DNA of 64,000 bases. It comes from Apostichopus japonicus (Eukaryota > Echinodermata > Holothuroidea > Aspidochirotida > Stichopodidae). The notes under the pieces were generated by a model. It was not told the DNA's origin. It did no database searches and saw only the letters and a list, made by a program, of their open reading frames with translations. A program made the translations under genes and the position numbers. Location of the stretch: the NCBI RefSeq assembly GCF_037975245.1, contig NC_092579.1, positions 22,452,666 to 22,516,665 on the forward strand, written 5' to 3'. Positions 62,301 through 64,000 of this stretch are shown one piece after another (the stretch's first letter is position 1; every line of letters begins with the position of its first letter).

Positions 62301-63071
62301 AGAGGTGATTGGGAGGCCTTGGCAAGAGAAGGTGTGAATCTCAGGTTTAGTATAGTCACCCAAGGAGGGGTTGGAGTGGCATGGGAGGGCTGGGGGTGGG
62401 GAGAGGGAGGGGTGATTGGGAGGAATTGGCAAGAGAATGTGTGAATCTCAGGTTCAGTTTAGTCATCCAAGGAGGGGTTGGAGTGGCATGGGAGGGCTGG
62501 GGGTGGGGAGAGGGAGGGGTGATTGGGAGGAATTGGCAAGAGAATGTGTGAATCTCAGGTTCAGTTTAGTCATCCAAGGAGGGGTTGGAGTGGCATGTGA
62601 GGAGTGGGGAGGGTGAGGGGTGATTGGGAGGAATTGGCCAGTCATTCTTTCCTCTTTATTTTCTAAGTGTTGTTTATTTGTTCAAACTCGGTGTTCATTT
62701 AGTCTGTCCCGAAAAATAATCAGTAATTATTGTGATTGTATAAGATTGTAGGACCCACAGTAAAAACCCTACATACTAACTAATCTCAAGCACTGGGGGT
62801 GATTAGGAAAGTGGTCTCTGAGAATTCTGTCTTTCCTTTGTTCTTTAAATCTTTCCTTGATCTATTGTTGTTTTGCTTTGATCTTTTGTCTTTTCATTTG
62901 TTAAATGTATATTATGTTTTTATGTATATTATTCCATCCATGGTTCTATTGTTTTGCAGATCTTGCCTTTTCAGAGGAAATACTCCACTCTGAGTAATTT
63001 AGCCATCAGTGAGAGTAAGCAAGCTGGCAAGAAGGCATCAAGACTCAAGTATCCCATCAGCCATCATTCTG
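14266..63071 (+). CDS. KIF19: Kinesin-8 family motor, KIF19 orthologue (19 exons, 3' end outside window)
   Basis: Nineteen exons joined by GT-AG introns give one open frame of about 944 residues; vertebrate KIF19 is roughly 1000, so the 3' end is missing. The N-terminal kinesin motor spans about residues 15-348. It has P-loop GATGAGKT (105-112), switch I NKTSSRSH (215-222), switch II DLAGSE (251-256) and the [10 protein letters not shown] element (297-306). A kinesin-8 neck ([18 protein letters not shown]) and coiled-coil stretches follow to about 610, then a basic Ser/Arg-rich tail. KIF19 assignment rests on the motor ([16 protein letters not shown]), the stalk ([26 protein letters not shown]) and tail motifs ([13 protein letters not shown]). 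In vertebrates KIF19 walks to microtubule plus ends in motile cilia and depolymerises them, controlling length; the same role here is inferred. All motor motifs are intact, so this is not a pseudogene. Joining order: the exon entries below. Confidence 0.95.
14308..15280 (+). other. KIF19 intron between coding exons 1 and 2
   Basis: A 973-bp intron, gtgagt to ttacag. No feature beyond AT-rich low-complexity sequence around 15060-15140. Confidence 0.8.
15281..15361 (+). CDS. KIF19: KIF19 coding exon 2
   Basis: Encodes 27 residues (15-41) beginning [12 protein letters not shown], the first beta strand of the kinesin motor and part of the nucleotide pocket (RxRP motif). Acceptor gcttacag, donor gtgagc. 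Phase 0 at both ends. Confidence 0.93.
15362..15971 (+). other. KIF19 intron 2
   Basis: A 610-bp intron. It holds a short palindromic atcgatatcgatcg stretch near 15512-15525 and nothing else notable. Confidence 0.8.
15972..16082 (+). CDS. KIF19: KIF19 coding exon 3
   Basis: Encodes 37 residues (42-78), IVVLMDP through [11 protein letters not shown]. It includes the basic loop-2 region [10 protein letters not shown], which matches RAHRSREK in vertebrate KIF19; loop 2 is known to contact the microtubule in kinesin-8 motors. Acceptor follows a T-run (ttttttttcag), donor gttagt. Phase 0 at both ends. Confidence 0.95.
19376..19762 (+). mobile_element. Nonautonomous element with CAGAGGGCGC ends, copy 1
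   Basis: Starts CAGAGGGCGCT and ends AGTGCCCTCTG, a terminal inverted repeat of about 10 bases with one mismatch. It is 387 bp long and noncoding. The same sequence recurs at 37940-38310 with shared blocks (gctcacaagctgcaaa, aactcatggtacc, ctgcagtcatagac). The flanks cgtcttaa and ctactttt do not match, so the target duplication has decayed or the ends are slightly misplaced. Confidence 0.6.
21300..21396 (+). repeat. ATTATGTGA short tandem array
   Basis: About nine or ten imperfect 8-9 bp units of the type a(t/c)TATGTGA, for example gtgaattatgtgaattatgtga. Confidence 0.8.
22250..22733 (+). repeat. Degenerate minisatellite, about 74-bp period
   Basis: The landmark tatatcccactta occurs at about 22373, 22465, 22538, 22613 and 22686. 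It is followed each time by a gacag-aggcagttg-acaggacatcac block. The left part also has a 50-bp duplication (cttaattccatttagtggta). Later units are more alike than earlier ones. Confidence 0.85.
23846..23881 (+). repeat. GTCT/GTCA tetranucleotide repeat
   Basis: gtctgtctgtctgtcagtcagtcagtcag: a GTCT run changing into a GTCA run. Confidence 0.9.
24155..24536 (+). mobile_element. hAT-type nonautonomous element, 382 bp
   Basis: Begins CAGTGGCGGAGC and ends GCTCCGCCACTG, perfect 12-bp terminal inverted repeats. It is flanked on both sides by CTCCTGAG (24147-24154 and 24537-24544), a perfect 8-bp target duplication. Eight-base duplications with CAGNGGCGGA-type ends are characteristic of hAT transposons. 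There is no transposase frame, so this is a MITE. A second copy in the opposite orientation is at 31031-31418. Confidence 0.92.
26874..26961 (+). CDS. KIF19: KIF19 coding exon 4 (first half of the P-loop)
   Basis: Encodes residues 79-107 plus the first base of codon 108, ending [11 protein letters not shown]. The P-loop glycine codon is split by the following intron (phase 1). Acceptor tttcatttacag, donor gtatta. It follows a 10.8-kb intron. Confidence 0.95.
26962..28401 (+). other. KIF19 intron 4, splitting the P-loop codon
   Basis: A 1440-bp phase-1 intron inside the Gly108 codon. It has a G-tract just after the donor (27034-27049), C-rich blocks at 27180-27265 and a short direct repeat (gcaaaaatgggcaaattgttatgcaaat) near 28080. 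No gene. Confidence 0.8.
28402..28538 (+). CDS. KIF19: KIF19 coding exon 5 (second half of the P-loop)
   Basis: Completes the P-loop ([17 protein letters not shown]) and continues to EVSMSYLE, residues 108-153. Lys111 and Thr112 are the expected phosphate- and magnesium-binding residues. Acceptor ttttttttgctgcag, donor gtgagt. Ends in phase 0. Confidence 0.96.
29280..29402 (+). repeat. TA/TATT-rich simple repeat
   Basis: Imperfect tatatatata, tttatata and catacatacat runs over about 120 bases. Confidence 0.9.
30655..31735. mobile_element. hAT-like element (outer), host of a nested hAT element
   Basis: The left end CAGTGGCGGCGGAAC and the right end GTTCCGCCGCGCCTG are imperfect inverted repeats. 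They are flanked by perfect 8-bp duplications CATACCGT (30647-30654 and 31736-31743). It is 1081 bp including a 388-bp insertion at 31031-31418 and its 8-bp duplication; the element itself is about 685 bp. Internal subterminal sequence is rich in gccccccc. No transposase frame, so it is nonautonomous. Confidence 0.88.
31031..31418 (-). mobile_element. hAT-type nonautonomous element, 388 bp, nested
   Basis: Reverse-orientation copy of the element at 24155-24536. Ends are TAGTGGCGGAGC and GCTCCGCCACTG (first base changed). It is flanked by perfect 8-bp duplications CCCTTACT (31023-31030, 31419-31426). It sits inside the element 30655-31735, so it inserted later. Confidence 0.92.
33001..33218 (+). 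repeat. Tandem duplication, 124-bp offset
   Basis: The block catgacagttt...acatagaccaataatga...gtgtgtttgtgtctcc occurs twice, 124 bases apart. Each is followed by a gaggaggggga purine run. Confidence 0.85.
33353..33478 (+). CDS. KIF19: KIF19 coding exon 6
   Basis: Encodes 42 residues (154-195), starting [21 protein letters not shown] and running through [10 protein letters not shown]. IYNExIRDLL is the conserved kinesin alpha-2b region and closely follows vertebrate KIF19 ([21 protein letters not shown]). Acceptor ctccctccacag, donor gtacgt. Phase 0 at both ends. Confidence 0.97.
33998..34576 (+). repeat. Direct duplication, two units of about 280-290 bp
   Basis: Unit 1 is about 33998-34285 and unit 2 about 34298-34576, with an offset near 294. 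Both contain gagctgtatggttttgttgt, tagcggttttgtaatttt, acacatgtatgtcattga/aa, atgtgggtggaatgtaggtg and aagaaggtaaacatac.gtg. Noncoding. Confidence 0.85.
36398..36460 (+). repeat. 22-bp tandem repeat (actcaagtcactgttattaa)
   Basis: Three units of actcaagtcactgt(tattaa), each slightly different. Confidence 0.85.
37280..37480 (+). CDS. KIF19: KIF19 coding exon 7 (switch I and switch II)
   Basis: Encodes 67 residues (196-262) with [20 protein letters not shown] (switch I, Ser and Arg intact) and [15 protein letters not shown] (switch II). Between them is the KIF19-type basic stretch [12 protein letters not shown]. Acceptor gtgccatcag, donor gtaaat. Phase 0 at both ends. Confidence 0.97.
37481..38543 (+). 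other. KIF19 intron 7
   Basis: A 1063-bp intron, largely filled by the second CAGAGGGCGC-ended element (37940-38310). Its left part has short caccttaaacacctt repeats (37765-37820). Confidence 0.8.
37940..38310 (+). mobile_element. Nonautonomous element with CAGAGGGCGC end, copy 2
   Basis: Same orientation and order of blocks as 19376-19762: CAGAGGGCGC start, ggctcacaagctgcaaa, aagcgctgggcga, taactcatggtacc, ctgcagtcatag, gttttgcggaact. The right terminus has decayed, so the end is approximate. Confidence 0.55.
38544..38678 (+). CDS. KIF19: KIF19 coding exon 8 (relay helix, microtubule-binding face)
   Basis: Encodes 45 residues (263-307): [20 protein letters not shown], then [11 protein letters not shown]. 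These are the alpha-4 relay helix and the loop-12/alpha-5 microtubule-binding surface of kinesins. Acceptor ttcctattcag, donor gtgaga. Phase 0 at both ends. Confidence 0.97.
38679..39650 (+). other. KIF19 intron 8
   Basis: A 972-bp intron. A three-fold tacaatttgatcc repeat lies just before the acceptor (39587-39632). Nothing else seen. Confidence 0.8.
39651..39773 (+). CDS. KIF19: KIF19 coding exon 9 (end of motor core)
   Basis: Encodes 41 residues (308-348): [19 protein letters not shown], then [19 protein letters not shown]. It closes the motor core and enters the neck linker. The usual kinesin LRYA/LTYA is LLYA here, a conservative change. Acceptor cccgttaacag, donor gtaaaa. Phase 0 at both ends. 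Confidence 0.96.
39774..40749 (+). other. KIF19 intron 9
   Basis: A 976-bp intron with a short tctgtctgtctgtc run near 40640. The antisense frame over 40396-40821 crosses exon 10 and is a shadow, not a gene. Confidence 0.8.
40750..40888 (+). CDS. KIF19: KIF19 coding exon 10 (neck)
   Basis: Encodes residues 349-394 plus one base. It contains [19 protein letters not shown], the neck of the kinesin-8 family (VSYHIAQYTSII in vertebrate KIF19), then a charged heptad-like segment. I place the donor at 40889 (gtgagt) because this phase-1 end joins exon 11 in frame; reading on without splicing meets a stop at 40918. Confidence 0.92.
40889..41713 (+). other. KIF19 intron 10
   Basis: An 825-bp intron with a C-tract (about 41082-41096), a G-tract (41272-41281) and a tatta microsatellite near 41540. 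No gene. Confidence 0.8.
41714..41873 (+). CDS. KIF19: KIF19 coding exon 11 (stalk helix)
   Basis: Starts with two bases completing a split Ser codon, then [20 protein letters not shown] and on through [17 protein letters not shown]. It is strongly helical and aligns with the LREQLASAFQEQMDVRRRLLE region of vertebrate KIF19. Donor gtaagt at 41874 leaves phase 2. Confidence 0.92.
42124..42271 (+). repeat. ACTATACTAT-type simple repeat
   Basis: Imperfect repeats of actat / actatagtata over about 150 bases, ending exactly where the LINE-derived frame begins. Confidence 0.85.
42273..42680 (+). mobile_element. CR1-like LINE fragment, 3' part of reverse transcriptase ORF
   Basis: The frame reads [20 protein letters not shown], then [30 protein letters not shown] and [10 protein letters not shown]. 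This is the signature C-terminal region after the reverse transcriptase palm in CR1/L2-type LINEs (SRLDYCNSLLYGLP...LQRVQNxAARLV...LPVxxRIxYKIxxLxYK). A stop follows at about 42573. Past it, another frame resembles YGxRSF-A-P-LW, so the piece is frameshifted and dead. Confidence 0.9.
42915..42991 (+). CDS. KIF19: KIF19 coding exon 12
   Basis: One base completes Glu, then 25 residues [20 protein letters not shown] followed by NHKQK. The Trp matches the conserved IAGW position after the stalk helix in vertebrate KIF19. Acceptor ctctttcggtag, donor gtgagt. Ends in phase 1. Confidence 0.9.
42992..43635 (+). other. KIF19 intron 12
   Basis: A 644-bp intron with a G-rich segment just after the donor (43023-43055). 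AT-rich beyond that. No feature. Confidence 0.8.
43636..43820 (+). CDS. KIF19: KIF19 coding exon 13
   Basis: Completes a Glu codon, then 61 residues: acidic segment [20 protein letters not shown] and coiled-coil [20 protein letters not shown]. This matches the acidic linker plus VAAARESIAALVDEQKQLRK layout of KIF19. The acceptor lies in gctgacagagagag, so a site one or two AGs further on could also be used, but only 43636 keeps this frame. Donor gtatgt. Confidence 0.92.
43821..45197 (+). other. KIF19 intron 13
   Basis: A 1377-bp intron with C-tracts (43849-43863, 43973-43986, 44205-44222) and a G-tract (44738-44750). No gene. Confidence 0.8.
45198..45279 (+). CDS. KIF19: KIF19 coding exon 14
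   Basis: Encodes [20 protein letters not shown] then VHELEIE, matching EEQREVLSLLCRVHELEVE of vertebrate KIF19, a strong orthology marker outside the motor. Acceptor atttttctag. Donor gtatcc, set by the frame into exon 15 (phase 1). Confidence 0.93.
45280..45527 (+). other. KIF19 intron 14 (short)
   Basis: A 248-bp intron whose middle is a T-rich run (45370-45445). Confidence 0.8.
45528..45659 (+). CDS. KIF19: KIF19 coding exon 15
   Basis: Completes a split Asn codon, then [20 protein letters not shown] and [19 protein letters not shown]. The junction product [12 protein letters not shown] matches EVENTEMQSHALL of vertebrate KIF19, which supports both splice sites. Acceptor ccttcaccag, donor gtgaat. 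Ends in phase 1. Confidence 0.92.
45660..46985 (+). other. KIF19 intron 15
   Basis: A 1326-bp intron. It includes a 25-bp duplication (agagtactactacaatttttgga, twice, 46861-46910). Nothing else seen. Confidence 0.8.
46986..47107 (+). CDS. KIF19: KIF19 coding exon 16
   Basis: Completes Glu, then 40 residues: [20 protein letters not shown] through [16 protein letters not shown] matches QRLEELYEVY in vertebrate KIF19. Acceptor tttgctcgtag, donor gtaaac. Ends in phase 0, followed by the long 8.7-kb intron. Confidence 0.92.
47981..48268 (+). mobile_element. tRNA-derived SINE
   Basis: The head resembles a tRNA with RNA polymerase III promoter boxes: box A region gcggtcaagtggttaaggc and box B ggttctagtcc (consensus GGTTCRANNCC). 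A unique body follows, then a tail attgggaaaggcactacat and a poly-A run of about 10. Tails of the gg(a)aaaggcrctayataaa type are common in animal SINEs. The anticodon arm does not pair well, so it is not a functional tRNA gene. Confidence 0.8.
51980..52019 (+). repeat. TTTA microsatellite
   Basis: Perfect tttatttatttatttattt run of about nine units. Confidence 0.92.
52213..52585 (+). repeat. Minisatellite, about 121-125 bp period, three copies
   Basis: Copies begin gatccctgcatgc at 52213, 52338 and 52460. Each continues through gagatcctg..aggatcaaaa, tgtcacaccatagatc, acataaagtgt and tacaaagcca. Copies differ by a few substitutions and single-base indels. Confidence 0.9.
55843..55979 (+). 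CDS. KIF19: KIF19 coding exon 17 (start of tail)
   Basis: Encodes [20 protein letters not shown], then a charged stretch ending KKTLDMYE/D. The acceptor has a strong pyrimidine tract (ttccttcttctcttcgtgcag); donor gtaagt at 55980 leaves phase 2. It has little similarity to vertebrate tails, which diverge here. Assignment rests on frame continuity into exons 16 and 18. Confidence 0.8.
55980..57741 (+). other. KIF19 intron 17
   Basis: A 1762-bp intron. It has a TA run at 56509-56536, a ctttcat/ttttcat repeat around 57085-57160, pyrimidine-rich sequence 57270-57335 and an AT-rich end with tttattta repeats. No gene. Confidence 0.8.
57742..58384 (+). CDS. KIF19: KIF19 coding exon 18 (large basic tail exon)
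   Basis: Encodes about 214 residues rich in Ser, Arg and Lys. [20 protein letters not shown] and [11 protein letters not shown] correspond to HKERKEILTGTK and SLSLHSLSE of vertebrate KIF19. An acidic run ([11 protein letters not shown]) sits between basic stretches. G+C and C/G-ending codons are visibly higher than in the flanking introns. Two acceptors keep the frame, 57742 (ttgcttctcag, the better tract) and 57769 (ttttcag), so nine residues may be optional. Donor gtaagt at 58385; reading on stops after seven codons. Confidence 0.88.
58385..62959 (+). other. KIF19 intron 18 (4.6 kb)
   Basis: Contains poly-G tracts (58474-58485, 59384-59400), a C-tract at 59771-59780, a small gggggaggagggaagggttgtg duplication (61413-61461) and a 107-bp minisatellite near its 3' end (61991-62642). 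No additional exon recognised. Confidence 0.75.
61991..62642 (+). repeat. G-rich minisatellite, about 107-bp period, six copies
   Basis: The landmark aagagaa(g/t)gtgtga occurs at 61991, 62099, 62217, 62324, 62431 and 62538, spaced 108, 118, 107, 107 and 107. The 118 spacing comes from an internal tggagtggc duplication. Units share ctcaggttcagtttagtcatccaagg and ggagtggcatgggagggc; units 4-5 are nearly identical. Confidence 0.93.
62960..63071 (+). CDS. KIF19: KIF19 coding exon 19 (last exon in window)
   Basis: Encodes [20 protein letters not shown] then [17 protein letters not shown] plus one base. Acceptor attgttttgcag, donor gtgagt at 63072. The frame follows exon 18 exactly. It could instead start at 62975 (ttttcag), which also stays in frame. 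There is no terminal stop before the donor, so at least one more exon must lie beyond 64000. Confidence 0.78.
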
Positions 63072-63334
63072 GTGAGTGCAGCATATTCGTAACCATTGGT
63101 AAAGAAGTACCAGATAAAAAAAAGAATTTTGGTGGCTACCTACCATTGTCGCTACTTTTACCATGTCATTCAAAGACTTCCTTACCCCCCCTCCCCTCCC
63201 CCAACATTTTTCCTTATCCCCTCCCCAATTCTCCCTCCTTTTCCCCTCGAAAGAGGGGGGAAAGTGCAGGCCCCCTTTTCCCGTCGAAAGAGAGGGAAAA
63301 GTGCAGTCCATATCCACAAATGAACAAAAAGAGA

Positions 63335-63480
63335 CAAAAACAATAAAACAAAAACAATAAAACAAAAACAATAAAACAAAAACAATAAAACAAAAACAAT
63401 AAAACAAAAACAATAAAACAAAAACAATAAAACAAAAACAATAAAACAAAAACAATAAAACAAAAACAATAAAACAAAAA
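63335..63480 (+). repeat. 14-bp tandem array CAAAAACAATAAAA
   Basis: About ten essentially perfect copies of CAAAAACAATAAAA. The long hydrophobic antisense frames across it come only from the repeat. Confidence 0.95.
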
Positions 63481-63535
63481 GAGAGAAGTAGTACTTGAAA
63501 TGTTACAAGTTTTAAATTCTGTCATCTGAAGAAAA

Positions 63536-64000
63536 CCCTCTTCGCCCCTCTTCGCCCCTCTTCGCCCCTCTTCGCCCCTCTTCGCCCCTCTTCGCCCCTC
63601 TTCGCCCCTCTTCGCCCCTCTTCGCCCCTCTTCGCCCCTCTTCGCCCCTCTTCGCCCCTCTTCGCCCCTCTTCGCCCCTCTTCGCCCCTCTTCGCCCCTC
63701 TTCGCCCCTCTTCGCCCCTCTTCGCCCCTCTTCGCCCCTCTTCGCCCCTCTTCGCCCCTCTTCGCCCCTCTTCGCCCCTCTTCGCCCCTCTTCGCCCCTC
63801 TTCGCCCCTCTTCGCCCCTCTTCGCCCCTCTTCGCCCCTCTTCGCCCCTCTTCGCCCCTCTTCGCCCCTCTTCGCCCCTCTTCGCCCCTCTTCGCCCCTC
63901 TTCGCCCCTCTTCGCCCCTCTTCGCCCCTCTTCGCCCCTCTTCGCCCCTCTTCGCCCCTCTTCGCCCCTCTTCGCCCTCTTCGCCCCTCTTCGCCCCTCT
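63536..64000 (+). repeat. 10-bp tandem array TTCGCCCCTC, open at window end
   Basis: About 46 head-to-tail copies of TTCGCCCCTC, with a single one-base deletion (a missing C at about 63976) and no other variation. It starts with a partial unit ccctc. It runs off the window, so its true length is unknown. Confidence 0.97.

Larger units (their letters stand above)
63072..64000 (+). other. KIF19 intron 19, incomplete at window end
   Basis: Starts gtgagt after exon 19 and is filled mostly by two tandem arrays (63335-63480 and 63536-64000). Two near-identical gtcgaaagag(a)gg-gaaaagtgcag blocks lie at 63240-63310. Confidence 0.7.

Noticed and set aside
61991-62642. Pro/Ser-rich frames over the 107-bp minisatellite as a repetitive protein
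   Set aside because: 107 is not a multiple of three, so no frame is preserved by unit duplication; there is no promoter or splice support.
63057-63525. Hydrophobic FYCFCFIVFVLL-type repeats on the minus strand as a membrane protein
   Set aside because: Pure translation of the 14-bp tandem array; no gene context.
63536-64000. Telomere or CRISPR array
   Set aside because: Unit TTCGCCCCTC is not a known telomere repeat, and there are no spacers; it lies inside a gene.

Overview
This is animal genomic DNA: AT-rich, intron-dominated, with GT-AG introns and a high load of degenerate transposons and minisatellites. The best guess is a deuterostome invertebrate, possibly an echinoderm. That rests on overall look and on the KIF19-type protein, not on a species-specific marker. 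Nothing in it is prokaryotic.

The window is dominated by one plus-strand gene, an orthologue of the kinesin-8 family member KIF19. I resolved 19 coding exons, from the start codon at 14266 to the last visible donor at 63071; the gene runs off the right edge. Joined exons keep one open frame across every junction and give about 944 residues. The motor domain is complete (P-loop GATGAGKT, switch I NKTSSRSH, switch II DLAGSE), followed by the kinesin-8 neck, coiled coils and a long basic tail that keeps short KIF19 motifs. In vertebrates KIF19 is a plus-end-directed motor and microtubule depolymerase that limits motile-cilium length.

Region 1-14 kb is upstream. It holds degenerate dispersed repeats, a 480-bp tandem duplication (5.9-6.85 kb), a LINE 3'-end remnant on the minus strand (8.4-8.6 kb), and two minus-strand reading frames (4.96-5.28 and 7.25-7.37 kb) that look like pieces of a small coiled-coil gene I cannot name. 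A possible noncoding first exon or promoter for KIF19 lies near 7.7-7.86 kb, and a probable 5' UTR exon begins at 14013.

Region 14-48 kb holds coding exons 1-16. Its introns carry two opposite copies of a 0.38-kb hAT-type nonautonomous element with perfect 8-bp target duplications, one of them nested inside a third hAT-like element that also has a perfect 8-bp duplication. They also carry two copies of a CAGAGGGCGC-ended element, a CR1-like LINE fragment, and duplications of 75-300 bp.

Region 48-64 kb holds an 8.7-kb intron with a tRNA-derived SINE and a 121-bp minisatellite, exons 17-19 (the tail), a 107-bp minisatellite, a 14-bp A/C-rich array and a very homogeneous 10-bp TTCGCCCCTC array that reaches the window end.

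I found no convincing novel multi-gene system. The most worthwhile points are the complete exon model, the nested hAT elements that share a subterminal module, the unnamed minus-strand coiled-coil gene, and the strong local excess of TACAGTA/TACTGTA heptamers.
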